From contig NW_024467103.1 in assembly GCF_017591425.1 (NCBI RefSeq), positions 124,001 through 188,000 on the forward strand: 64,000 nucleotides of DNA, read 5' to 3'. The notes below the pieces were generated by a model. The model was not told where the DNA came from. It saw nothing but the letters and a program-made list of their open reading frames with translations, and made no database searches. This document shows, piece by piece, positions 12,721-25,459 of the stretch. Position numbers and translations under genes: made by a program. Position 1 is the stretch's first letter; each line of letters starts with the position of its first letter. The DNA comes from Ochotona curzoniae. Taxonomy: Eukaryota; Chordata; Mammalia; Lagomorpha; Ochotonidae.

Positions 12721-14790
12721 GCAGGGACAACATGGGTTTGTGGGTACAGCGATGGCGTTGGGGGGTATAATTAGGGACAACATATTAATAGACACAAACA
12801 CAATCAGATCACAGAGGGTTGTTCAGCAAATATGAAAAGTGTACATTGGAATTAGCACATTCAATGGGAAATGAGTGCACAGGGTTATAATTGGGAGGAA
12901 CAGGAATGATATACAGATGGCACGGTTTCTGAGTGGGAGTAAGGGGTCATGAAAACACAAGTTGGTGAAGATGGGGGGGGGATATAGGAGACTTAAGAGG
13001 AAAGAGAGGGCAGTATGACATACACACAAGGAATGGACATACATTAGTACAGAACAATCACAGACGACAGAAAACATACACAGGACTACATGGAAAATGA
13101 CTGGCGAACAGTAAACAAGACAAAGTATAGAACAATAACACACGGGGAAAAACACAGTGGGAATGAGAGAACACAACACAGGGACAGAAGGACACAACAC
13201 ACATGAAAATGGACAGGGCACGACAAAACAAATACAACACACACACACTTTAATTACACACACGGGGACATGGACAGACAAAACAAAAAAAGCACAAGAA
13301 GTCTAGTTGATAAACAGAATATGTCAATTGAGAGAAAACAAAAACTGGACACAGGGAATAGAGTACATGGGATTACAAACACTGACGGGACAGGATATAA
13401 GTAGAACAGTCATTGGCGTGAGCACAATACAGTTACTGAAATGGGGACACACACAGGACATACAGTAACATACATCAAAGACAAGATACTACACATGGAA
13501 CAGGCACACACATGGGAAATCAATTTACACTTAGACACACACAAAAAACAAAGGACACACACGGATTATAAGCACAACAGTACAATGACAAGCGTACCAC
13601 CATGCATGACGAACAAACATCACTTCAACTGGCAGAGGGGGGAACAATGCAGGGGGACATTGACACAACAACAGACAGACACAACATGGTTAGTCATATT
13701 CAGACAAGAGATTGGAGGTTATAAATACAATACTTTATACACATAGAGGGTGAAACAGTAACACCATGAAGACACAAACATCATGACCTCTACGAAATGT
13801 ATACACACTGACGATGCAAACACATGAAACATGGCACACAATGACAGTACTAGGGATTTACACATTGGACGAGAAGGAGAAACACACACACAGTGGACAC
13901 GAGGGTTAAGTGAGCGTAAAAGACAGGCAGGCAAAGATGACGGGGAGTTGGGAAATAGCAGACACAGTCACAGGATGAAAATAACACAGAGGAACAAAGA
14001 ACATATACACACATAGTAATAAAACAAGGACAGACGTTAAGACACTATGAACACACGAACATGAGACAAGACACATGAACAGGCGAAAAGACACACTACA
14101 CATCACAGGAGCAGAGACACAAAATCAGACACGGAACAACTTAGGAACAACAGCAGGATCACAAAATTACACACAACGTTCACAGGGACAAACACACGGA
14201 GGACACAATATAGATAAATTAAACACTTCATCACGTAAAAAAAAAAATTTTAACTTAATGGACAGGTGAAACAATAGACATTGAGAGAAGACATACATGA
14301 ACACACACACACACGAATGTTACAAAACAGAGACCAGACACGAACTTAGAATGGGACAACAACACTAACAACAGCAGTTTCTAACAGACACACGAACACA
14401 CACACAGCAGGGCAGCAGATCACAGGTTGACAAATACAAGTGACGAGATAGGACACGGGGACGTACACAGATTTTCACGGACACACAGAGTGACACACAT
14501 CACAAGAAGGAACTGGGAAACTTTTCACAGCACGACACACAGGACACACTAAAATAACTTAGACGAAAAATAATGACATCACATAAGGGCTAGACACATT
14601 GCTTGGATGAACACATAAAGGTTTACCAACAATAACAGGGGAGAACACACACAACATACAAACATGACAACACACGGATGAAAATAGGTGCAACAGTTCA
14701 CTTCACAATACACAACAACAGGGACACATACACATGATAAACATACATTCTCAACATTACACACACAGGGGTTCTGTCACACTAGTATAG
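12721..14790. other. A-rich, T-poor low-complexity stretch
   Basis: About 2.1 kb in which the + strand is dominated by A, with C and G, and is markedly poor in T. Short ACACAC and GGGACA-like runs are scattered rather than arranged in a regular microsatellite. The reverse-strand open frame at 12,823-13,281 translates to a C/V/F/L-rich low-complexity string that simply reflects this skew. No gene, repeat family or RNA is recognised. Confidence 0.6.
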
Positions 14791-17030
14791 GTCTCGGGGG
14801 GGATTGACTCAGACGTTATGTCTTGTGTAGGTCACACTGATTGCCTTCTGGTTGATGGAGCTGGGACTAGTGGATGGTGGAGTGTTTGAGGGAGGTCAGT
14901 ATGAGCACACAGTTCACTCACTGGGACACAAAAGCAAGTACGGGCGGTCAGGGGAGAGTTACTGATATGGACGGCATGTGGGATGATAGGGACGATAGGG
15001 ACATTGACTGGGGTGATGTAATTTGCGGGTCATTATGTGGGAAGGGTGAGAGAGACATGCGATGACAAAAAGCATGAGATAGTACAGCGGGAGGGTGGGG
15101 GAGAGGGGAGAATAGTGTTTAAGATGGAAATGGATGCGTAGCAAGTGAGGCGCAAGGTTGGGGAGGGAGGCACGTCACAGGGCAAGGGGGGGAGGAGCCG
15201 AAGGACTGGAAATTTTAAGGGGAGGGGGGTCGTAAAAACTTAGAGTCACTAGACTTTGAGTATTCTGTTGATCACATGTGACTCTGTCTGGGGTGTTACA
15301 CGAGTGGTACACTGTATCTCTCGGGGGGGGTGTGATTGGTCTTAGGGAGGGCGCTCTATTCAAGGGGGTACGGGATGGATGAGTTAAAGAGTGGACACAA
15401 GAGATCCTGTGGGTGTGGGTTTGTGAAAGACACAGATGTGAAATGTTGGGGGAACTTGTATGGGTGGGTGGTTTGATTGGATGGGGGGGTTTTAAATGTG
15501 TGGGAGTAGAGGGGGGGGGAGGGTATTGATTGTGTTAAGGGGGTATGGAGATTATGAATGGGTTTGATATATTGGGGCAGGATGAAATTTGGGGGGGAGA
15601 GTTTGGGGTGGTGTGGTAAGTGGTGGATGAGTGACAATGGGGGGGGGGTTTTGGATAATTGGGGTGGAATGTAGGGTGGGGGGGGGGGGGGGGGGGTTCT
15701 GGTGTGGGGTGGGAGTTAGGTGTGGGTAGGTGGGTTTAGTTGCGGGATGGGGAGGGTGGTGTGTGGAAGTGGGTGGTTATGGGGGGTGGGGGCTGGTAGG
15801 GGTGGTGTTGGGGGGGGGGGGGTTAGGGATGGGGGGGGGTATGTATGGTTTGGAGAAGGGGAGTGTTGTTGTTTGTGGGGGGGGGGTGGTGTAATTTGGA
15901 GTGGAGGGGGTGGGGGGGTGAAATTTGAAAGGGGATGGGGATTTTGATTGTTGGGGTGGTGTGGTTGTGTGGGTTGGGGTTATGTATTGAATTTGGTGGT
16001 GGGGTGGGTGGGGGGATTTTTGTGGAGTTGTAGGGTGGTTGTTATGGGTGGGGGGGTTTGGGGTTGGGATGTTGGTTGGTGAGGTGTTGGATGTGGGTTA
16101 GGGGTAGGGATTTGGGTGGGTTGTGTGGTTGGGGGGTGTGATGTGGGGGGTTTTGTGGTTGTGTGGGTGGGGTGTTATGTATGGGGGTTGGTGGTGGTTT
16201 TAGTTTGGTTTGGGATGGTTGTTTGACGGATGGGGGTTGGAAATTAGGAGTGGGATGAGTGGGTGTAGGTTTATTAGTGGTTTGGGTTAGAATTGATGGA
16301 TGGGGTAGTTATTTGAATATGGTGAGGATGTGGGTATGGGGGGGATGATAGGGTGTGGGGGTGGTTGGGGTGGGGGGGGTTTGGGGTGGTAGTGTGTGTT
16401 TTTGGGGGGTTTTTTTAGTATGTGGGGTGGTGGGTTTGTGTGGTTGGTGTGTATTGTGGGGTAGGTTATAAGGGTGATAGGAAGGACACAGAGATAGTGT
16501 GGATGTGGGATTGAATTGGATGGATGAGGTTATGTGATGGGTTGAGTCTAAATATGGGGTTTTGTTAGGTATTTAGATATGCATGAGAGTGTATTTTAAT
16601 GGGGGTGTTGTTTTTTGGTGAGAGTGGAGAGTGTGTGATGAGATTTTGGATAGGTATGTTGGGTGTAGAGGGGATATGATTTTTAGAGTTTGTGGTGGTA
16701 TAAGTTGAGTGGGGGGGGGGGGGGTTGGGTGGGTTTTGGGGGGGGGTGGTGGTTGTAGATATGGTAGGAATGGGAATATTAGTAGAATAAGGAAGATGGT
16801 TAGGATATGTAATGATGAGGGAAGTGGATGAGGGGGAAAGGTTTAAATGGGGGGAGGAATGAGGGAATTTGAAAGTGTGGAAATGGTGGATGTTTTGATG
16901 GATGGGTGTATAAAAAAAATATATTTTATTAATGGGTAGAAGGTAGATAGGAAGGGTGTTGGAATATGAATGTGTATTGGATTAGAGGAATTATGAATGG
17001 GAATGAGTACAGTGGGTCCTAATTGAGAGA
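14791..17030. other. G-rich, C-depleted low-complexity stretch
   Basis: Composition changes near 14,790 and by about 15,180 the + strand is strongly G-rich with T second. From about 15,960 to 16,480 C is almost absent, with several consecutive 60-base lines containing none. There are many runs of 7-13 G. From about 16,480 to 17,030 A and T rise but C stays rare. Scattered TTAGGG-like words occur without tandem order, so this is not a telomeric array. Open frames such as 15,720-15,947 are glycine-rich artefacts of the composition. It could form G-quadruplexes if real, but read noise is at least as likely. Confidence 0.6.
15678..15696 (+). repeat. Homopolymer run of 19 G
   Basis: Longest single-base run in the window, inside the G-rich tract and surrounded by other G runs. 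Such runs are error-prone in long-read data, so the length should not be trusted. Confidence 0.9.
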
Positions 17031-17062
17031 TGCATGCACATATGGTCTGAGAGTAAGGAGTG
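17031..17062 (+). repeat. Noisy re-entry into satellite
   Basis: The words GCACATATG, GTCTGAGAGT and GTGACATCC correspond to monomer bases about 94-125 with extra and altered bases. Clean satellite follows. The recovery is gradual, mirroring the gradual loss at 10,722, and no target-site duplication is visible. Confidence 0.75.
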
Positions 17063-17069
17063 TGACATC

Positions 17070-18620
17070 CTAGGGTGCTCAGGGGGTTGGTGAACGGCAA
17101 ATAGCCGAAGGAGCAGGACAGGTCTTCCAGTGCCAAAACGACTCCACCTGCCTCAGGAACTTCACATACCATCAGCTTTCCTAGCAGATGTCCCGGAAAC
17201 CGAGTTGGGTGCCATCTCGTCCAATGCCCATTAAGTCCACGATGATGAAATTAGGCATGATGAACACGCACACAAAACAACCGTGCAGATCCTGACTCAA
17301 GGGACTAAGAAGTCCACATCCAGAGACAAGTTCAGCGCCCAAGCCATTTCCAGCTACCATGGAAACCAAGTGCTCTGGCAGCACATATGTCTGAAAGTGG
17401 ATGTGACACCTAGGGATCTCAGTGTGTTGGTGAATGGCAACTTGCCGAAGGAGCAGCACAGCTCTTCCAGTACCAAAACGACTCCACCTGCCTCAGGAAC
17501 TTCACATACCATCAGCTTTCCTACCAGATGTCCCGGATACCGACTTGGGTCCCATCTTGTCCAATGCCCATTGAGCCCAGGTTGATGAAATTTGCCAAGT
17601 TGAACACCCGTCACACAAAACAACCATGTTTATCCTGACTCATGGCACTAAGAAGTCCACCTCCAGAGACAAGTTCAGCGCCCAAGCCATTTCCAGCTAC
17701 CATGGAAACCAAGTGCTCTGGCAGCACATATGTCTGAAAGAGGATGTGACACCTAGGGATCTCAGTGTGTTGGTGAATGGCAACTTGCCGAAGGAGCAGG
17801 ACAGGTCTTCCCGTGCAAAACGACTCCACCTGCCTCAGGAACTTCACATACCATCAGCTTTCCTACCAGATGTCCCGAAAACACACTTGGGTCCCAACTC
17901 GTCCAATGCCCATTGAGCCCAGGATGATGAAATCATGCATGCTTAACACCCACACAAAACAACCATGTAGATCCTGACTCAAGGCGCTAAGAAGTCCACA
18001 TCCAGAGACAAGTTCAGCGCCCAAGCCATTTCCAGCTACCATGGAAACCAAGTGCTCTGGCAGCACATATGTCTGAAAGTGGATGTGACACATAGGGATC
18101 TCAGTGTGTTGGTGAATGGCAACTTGCCGAAGGAGCAGAACAGCTCTTCCAGTCCCAAAACGACTCCACCTGCCTCAGGAACTTCACATACCATCAGCTT
18201 TCCTACCAGATGTCCCGGAAACCGAGTTCTGTCCCATCTTGTCCAATGCCCATTGAGCCCAGGATGATGAAATCAGGCATGATGAACACGCACACAAAAC
18301 AACCATGCAGATCCTGACTCAAGGGACTAAGAAGTCCTCATCCAGAGACAAGTTCAGCGCCCAAGCCATTTCCAGCTACCATGGAAACCAAGTGCTCTGG
18401 CAGCACATATGTCTGAAAGTGGATGTGACACCTAGGGATCTCAGTGTGTTGGTGAATGGCAACTTGCCGAAGGAGCAGCACAGGTCTTCCAGTGCCAAAA
18501 TGACTCCACCTGCCTCAGGAACTTCACATACCATCAGCTTTCCTACCAGATGTCCCGGAAACCCACTTGGGTTCCATCTTGTCCAACGCCCATTGAGCCC
18601 AGGATGATGAAATCAGGCAT
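17070..18620 (+). repeat. Block with two downstream copies (about 21,170 and 23,550)
   Basis: The order of monomer types here, including the unusual spacer TTTGCCAAGTTGAA with CCCGTCACAC near 17,590-17,615, recurs at offsets of about 4,096 bp (12 monomers) and about 6,480 bp. It is therefore a third, partial copy of the unit that is tandemly duplicated at 20,550-25,319. Confidence 0.8.
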
Positions 18621-19329
18621 GTTGAACACCCACCCCACACAAAACAACCATGTGGATCCTCACTCAAGGCGCTGAGAACACCACATCCAGAGACAAGTTC
18701 AGCGCCCAAGCCATTTCCAGCTCCCATGGAAACCAAGTGCTCTGGCAGCCCATATGTCTGAAAGTGGATGTGACACCTAGGGTTCTCAGTGTGTTGGTGA
18801 ATGGCAAACTTGCCGAAGGAGCAGCACAGCTCTTCCAGTGCCAAAACGACTCCACCTGCCTCAGGAACTTCACATACCATCAGTTTTCCTACCAGATGTC
18901 CCGGAAACCGACTTGGGTCCCATCTTGTCCAATGCCCATTGAGCCCAGAATGATGAAATTTGCCATGTTGAACACCCACACAAAACAACCATGTGGATCC
19001 TGACTCAAGGCGCTAAGAAGTCCACATCCAGAGACAAGTTCAGCGCCCAAGCCATTTCCAGGTACCATGGAAACCAAGTGCTCTGGCAACACATATGCCT
19101 GAAAGAGGATGTGACACCCAGAGATCTCAGTGTGTTGGTGAATGGCAACTTGCCGAAGGAGCAGCACAGCTCTTCCAGTGCCAAAACGACTCCACCTGCC
19201 TCAGGAACTTCACATACCATCAGCTTTCCTAGCAGATGTCATGGACAAGGTCTTGGGTCCCATCTTGTCCAATGCCCATTGAGCCCAAGATGATGAAATA
19301 ACCAGCATGTTGAACACCCACACAAAACA

Positions 19330-20545
19330 ACCATCTGGATCCGCACTCAAGTCACTAAGAAGTCCACATGCAGAGACAAGTTCAGCACCCAAGCCATTTC
19401 CAGCTACCATGGAAACCAAGTGCTCTGGCAGCACATATGTCTGAAAGTGGATGTGACACCTAGGGATCTCAGTGTGTTGGTGAATGGCAACTTGACGAAG
19501 GAGCAGCACAGGTCTTCCAGTGCCAAAACGACTCCACCTGCCTCAGGAACTTCACATACCATCAGCTTTCCTAGCAGATGTCCCGGAAACCCACTTGGGT
19601 CCCATCATGTATAATGCCCATTGAGCCCAGGATGATGAAATCAAGCATGTTGAACACGCACACAAAACAACCATGTGAATCCTGACTCAAGGCGCTGAGA
19701 ACTCCACATCCAGAGACAAGTTCAGCGCCCAAGCCATTTCCAGCTACCATGGAAACCAAGTGCTCTGGCAGCACATATGTCTGAAAGTGGATGTGACACC
19801 TAGGGATCTCAGTGTGTTGGTGAATGGCAACTTGCCGAAGGAGCAGCACAGCTCTTCCAGCGCCAAAAATACTCCACCTGCCTCAGCAACTTCACATGCC
19901 ATCAGCTTTCCTACCAGATGTCCCGGAAACCGACTTGGGTCCCAGCTCTTCCAATGCCCATTGAGCCCAGGATGATGAAATCATGCATGCTGAACACCCA
20001 CACAAAACAACCATGTAGATCCTGCCTCAAGTCGCTAAGAAGTCCACATCCAGAGACAAGTTCAGCGCCCAAGCCATTTCCAGCTACCATGGAAACCAAG
20101 TGCTCTGGCAGCACATATGTCTGAGATTGGATATGACACATAGGGATCTCAGTGTGTTGGTGAACGGCAACGAGCCGAAGGAGCAGAACAGCTGTTCCAG
20201 TGCCAAAACGACTCCACCTGCCTCAGGAACTTCACATACCATCAGCTTTCCTACCAGATGTCCCGGAAACCCGACTTGGGTCCCATCTTCTCCAATGCCC
20301 ATTGAGCCCAGGATGATGAAATTACGCATGTTGAACACGCACACAAAACAACCATGTGGATCCTGAGTCAAGGCACTAAGAAGTCCACATCCAGAGACAA
20401 GTTCAGTGCCCAAGCCATTTCCAGCTACCATGGAAACCAAGTGCTCTGGCAGAACATATGTCTGAAAGTGGATGTGACACCTAGGGATCTCAGTGTGTTG
20501 GTGAATGGCAACTTGTCGAAGGAGCAGCACAGCTCTTCCAGTGCC
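19330..20545 (+). repeat. Dispersed block, copy 1 (partner about 25,460-26,670)
   Basis: Monomers with GCCAAAAATACTCC (near 19,862) and with TCTGAGATTGGATATGAC (near 20,121) recur 6,129 bp downstream. The two copies flank the seven-monomer duplication on its left and right. Confidence 0.78.
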
Positions 20546-20549
20546 AAAA

Positions 20550-22934
20550 TGACTCCACCTGCCTCAGGAACTTCACATACCATCAGCTTTCCTACCAGAT
20601 GTCCCGGAAACCCACTTGGGTCCCATCTTGTCCAATGCCCATTGAGCCCAGGATGATGAAACCAGGCATGTTGAACACCCACCCCACACAAAACAACCAT
20701 GTGAATCCTGACTCAAGGCGCTAAGAATTCCACATCCAGAGACAAGTTCAGCGCCCAAGCCATTTCCAGCTACCGTGGAAACCAAGTACTCTGGCAGCAC
20801 ATATGTCTGAAATTGGATGTGACACCCAGGGATCTCAGTGTGTTGGTGAACGGCAACTTGCCGAAGGAGCAGCACAGCTCTTCCAGTGCCAAAACGACTC
20901 CACCTGCCTCAGGAACTTCACATACCATCAGCTTTCCTAGCAGATGTCCCGGAAACCGAGTTGGGTGCCATCTCGTCCAATGCCCATGGAGCCCACGATG
21001 ATGAAATTAGGCATGATGAACACGCACACAAAACAACCATGCAGATCCTGACTCAAGGGACGAAGAAATCCACATCCAGAGACAAGTTCAGCGCCCAAGC
21101 CATTTCCAGCTACCATGGAAACCAAGTGCTCGGACAGCACATATGTCTGAAAGTGGATGTGACACCAAGGGATCTCAGTGTGTTGGTGAATGGCAACTTG
21201 CCGAAGGAGCAGGACAGGTCTTCCAGTGCCAAAACGACTCCACCTGCCTCAGGAACTTCACATAACATCAGCTTTCCTAGCAGATGTCCCGGAAACCGAG
21301 TTGGGTGCCATCTCGTCCAATGCCCATTAAGTCCACGATGATGAAATTAGGCATGATGAACACGCACACAAAACAACCGTGCAGATCCTGACTCAAGGGA
21401 CTAAGAAGTCCACATCCAGAGACAAGTTCAGCGCCCAAGCCATTTCCAGCTACCATGGAAACCAAGTGCTCTGGCAGTACATATGTCTGAAAGTGGATGT
21501 GACACCTAGGGATCTCAGTGTGTTGGTGAATGGCAACTTGCCGAAGGAGCAGCACAGCTCTTCCAGTACCAAAACGACTCCACCTGCCTCAGGAACTTCA
21601 CATACCATCAGCTTTCCTAGCAGATGTCCCGGAAACCGAGTTGAGTCCCATCTTGTCCAATGCCCATTGAGCCCAGGTTGATGAAATTTGCCAAGTTGAA
21701 TACCCGTCACACAAAACAACCTTGTGGATCCTGACTCATGGCACTAAGAAGTCCACCTCCAGAGACAAGTTCAGCGCCCAAGCCATTTCCAGCTCCCATG
21801 GAAACCAAGTGCTCTGGCAGCACATATGTCTGAAAGTGGATGTGACACCTAGGGATCTCAGTGTGTTGGTGAATGGCAACTTGACGAAGGAGCAGGACAG
21901 GTCTTCCCGTGCAAAACGACTCCACCTGCCTCAGGAACTTCACATACCATCAGCTTTCCTACCAGATGTCCCGAAAACACACTTGGGTCCCAACTCGTCC
22001 AATTCCCATTGAGCCCAGGATGATGAAATCATGCAGCTGAACACCCACACAAAACAACCATGTAGATCCTTCCTCAAGGCGCTAAGAAGTCCACATCCAG
22101 AGACAAGTTCAGCGCCCAAGCCATTTCCAGCTACCATGGAAACCAAGTGCTCTGGCAGCACATATGTCTGAAAGTGGATGTGACACATAGGGATCTCAGT
22201 GTGTTGGTGAATGGCAACTTGCCGAAGGAGCAGCACAGCTCTTCCAGTCCCAAAACGAATCCACCTGCCTCAGGAACTTCACATACCATCAGCTTTCCTA
22301 CCAGATGTCCCGGAAACCGAGTTGGGTCCCATCTCGTCCAATGCCCATTGAGCCCAGGATGATGAAATCAGGCATGATGAACACGCACACAAAACAACCA
22401 TGCAGATCCTGACTCAAGGGACTAAGAAGTCCTCATCCAGAGACAAGTTCAGCGCCCAAGCCATTTCCAGCTACCATGGAAACCAAGTGCTCTGGCAGCA
22501 CATATGTCTGAAAGTGGATGTGACACCTAGGGATCTCAGTGTGTTAGTGAATGGCAACTTGCCGAAGGAGCAGCACATGTCTTCCAGTGCCAAATCGACG
22601 CCACCTGCCTCAGGAACTTCACATACCATCAGCTTTCCTACCAGATGTCCCGGAAACCGAGTTCTGTCCCATCTTGTCCAATGCTCATTGAGCCCAGGAT
22701 GATGAAATCAGGCATGTTGAAAACCCACATAAAACAACCATGTGGATCCTGACTCAAGGCGCTAAGAAGTCCACATCCAGAGACAAGTTCAGCGCCCAAG
22801 CCATTTCCAGCTAACATGGAAACCAAGTGCTTTGGCAGCAAATATGTCTGAAAGAGGATGTGACACCTAGGATCTCAGTGTGTTGCTGAATGGCAACTTG
22901 CCGAAGGAGCAGCACAGGTCTTCCCGTGCCAAAA
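20550..22934 (+). repeat. Seven-monomer HOR unit, copy 1 (about 2,384 bp)
   Basis: A unit of seven monomers directly followed by a near-identical copy. Diagnostic features in both copies are CGCTAAGAATTCC, TACCGTGG, GCCCATGGAGCCCACG, the CCCGTCACAC spacer, GATGAAATCATGCAGCTG and the shortened ACACCTAGGATCTC. Differences from copy 2 fall in a few clusters, for example around 21,165-21,220 and 21,540-21,580, rather than evenly. Confidence 0.88.
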
Positions 22935-25319
22935 CGACTCCACCTGCCTCAGGAACTTCACATACCATCAGCTTTCCTACCAGATGTCCCGGAAACCCAC
23001 TTGGGTCCCATCTTGTCCAATGCCCATTGAGCCCAGGATGATGAAACCAGGCATGTTGAACACCCACCCCACACAAAACAACCATGTGAATCCTGACTCA
23101 AGGCGCTAAGAATTCCACATCCAGAGACAAGTTCAGCGCCCAAGCCATTTCCAGCTACCGTGGAAACCAAGTACTCTGGCAGCACATATGTCTGAAATTG
23201 GATGTGACACCCAGGGATCTCAGTGTGTTGGTGAACGGCAACTTGCCGAAGGAGCAGCACAGCTCTTCCAGTGCCAAAACGACTCCACCTGCCTCAGGAA
23301 CTTCACATACCATCAGCTTTCCTAGCAGATGTCCCGGAAACCGAGTTGGGTGCCATCTCGTCCAATGCCCATGGAGCCCACGATGATGAAATTAGGCATG
23401 ATGAACACGCACACAAAACAACCATGCAGATCCTGACTCAAGGGACGAAGAAATCCACATCCAGAGACAAGTTCAGCGCCCAAGCCATTTCCAGCTACCA
23501 TGGAAACCAAGTGCTCGGACAGCACATATGTCTGAAAGTGGATGTGACACCTAGGGATCTCAGTGTGTTGGTGAATGGCAACTTGCCGAAGGAGCAGCAC
23601 AGCTCTTCCAGTGCCAAAACGACTCCACCTGCCTCAGGAACTTCACATAACATCAGCTTTCCTAGCAGATGTCCCGGAAACCGAGTTGGGTGCCATCTCG
23701 TCCAATGCCCATTAAGTCCACGATGATGAAATTAGGCATGATGAACACGCACACAAAACAACCGTGCAGATCCTGACTCAAGGGACTAAGAAGTCCACAT
23801 CCAGAGACAAGTTCAGCGCCCAAGCCATTTCCAGCTCCCATGGAAACCAAGTGCTCTGGCAGTACATATGTCTGAAAGTGGATGTGACACCTAGGGATCT
23901 CAGTGTGTTGGTGAATGGCAACTTGCCGAAGGAGCAGCACAGGTCTTCCCGTGCAAAACGACTCCACCTGCCTCAGGAACTTCACATACCATCAGCTTTC
24001 CTAGCAGATGTCCCGGAAACCGAGTTGAGTCCCATCTTGTCCAATGCCCATTGAGCCCAGGTTGATGAAATTTGCCAAGTTGAATACCCGTCACACAAAA
24101 CAACCTTGTGGATCCTGACTCATGGCACTAAGAAGTCCACCTCCAGAGACAAGTTCAGCGCCCAAGCCATTTCCAGCTCCCATGGAAACCAAGTGCTCTG
24201 GCAGCACATATGTCTGAAAGTGGATGTGACACCTAGGGATCTCAGTGTGTTGGTGAATGGCAACTTGCCGAAGGAGCAGGACAGGTCTTCCCGTGCAAAA
24301 CGACTCCACCTGCCTCAGGAACTTCACATACCATCAGCTTTCCTACCAGATGTCCCGAAAACACACTTGGGTCCCAACTCGTCCAATTCCCATTGAGCCC
24401 AGGATGATGAAATCATGCAGCTGAACACCCACACAAAACAACCATGTAGATCCTTCCTCAAGGCGCTAAGAAGTCCACATCCAGAGACAAGTTCAGCGCC
24501 CAAGCCATTTCCAGCTACCATGGAAACCAAGTGCTCTGGCAGCACATATGTCTGAAAGTGGATGTGACACATAGGGATCTCAGTGTGTTGGTGAATGGCA
24601 ACTTGCCGAAGGAGCAGCACAGCTCTTCCAGTCCCAAAACGAATCCACCTGCCTCAGGAACTTCACATACCATCAGCTTTCCTACCAGATGTCCCGGAAA
24701 CCGAGTTGGGTCCCATCTCGTCCAATGCCCATTGAGCCCAGGATGATGAAATCAGGCATGATGAACACGCACACAAAACAACCATGCAGATCCTGACTCA
24801 AGGGACTAAGAAGTCCTCATCCAGAGACAAGTTCAGCGCCCAAGCCATTTCCAGCTACCATGGAAACCAAGTGCTCTGGCAGCACATATGTCTGAAAGTG
24901 GATGTGACACCTAGGGATCTCAGTGTGTTAGTGAATGGCAACTTGCCGAAGGAGCAGCACATGTCTTCCAGTGCCAAATCGACGCCACCTGCCTCAGGAA
25001 CTTCACATACCATCAGCTTTCCTACCAGATGTCCCGGAAACCGAGTTCTGTCCCATCTTGTCCAATGCTCATTGAGCCCAGGATGATGAAATCAGGCATG
25101 TTGAAAACCCACATAAAACAACCATGTGGATCCTGACTCAAGGCGCTAAGAAGTCCACATCCAGAGACAAGTTCAGCGCCCAAGCCATTTCCAGCTAACA
25201 TGGAAACCAAGTGCTTTGGCAGCAAATATGTCTGAAAGAGGATGTGACACCTAGGATCTCAGTGTGTTGGTGAATGGCAACTTGCCGAAGGAGCAGCACA
25301 GGTCTTCCCGTGCAAAACG
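22935..25319 (+). repeat. Seven-monomer HOR unit, copy 2 (about 2,384 bp)
   Basis: Second member of the tandem pair, offset 2,384-2,385 bp from copy 1 over its whole length. The 1-bp offset change arises where this copy has GTGCAAAACG (near 23,950) and copy 1 has GTACCAAAACG. The junction falls within a monomer, as expected for unequal exchange between mis-registered arrays. Confidence 0.88.
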
Positions 25320-25459
25320 ACTCCACCTGCCTCAGGAACTTCACATACCATCAGCTTTCCTACCAGATGTCCCGGAAATTGAGTTCTGTCCCGTCTTGTC
25401 CAATGCCAATTGAGCCCAGGATGATGAAATCAGGCATGATGAACATCCACACAAAACAA

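Noticed and set aside
15960..16480. Bisulfite-type C-to-T conversion of satellite
   Set aside because: Conversion would raise T, not G, and would leave the satellite order recognisable. Neither is seen.
15700..16500. Interstitial telomeric repeat, from scattered TTAGGG-like words
   Set aside because: The words are not in tandem and are expected by chance in sequence made mostly of G and T.
12721..17030. Large fold-back palindrome, A/C-rich arm followed by G/T-rich arm
   Set aside because: The reverse complement of the first arm would be T-rich with equal G and C, whereas the second arm is dominated by G and nearly lacks C. The compositions do not match.
10722..17062. Transposon, retrovirus or LINE insertion
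   Set aside because: No terminal repeats, target-site duplication, poly-A or recognisable protein was found, and both edges are gradual rather than sharp.
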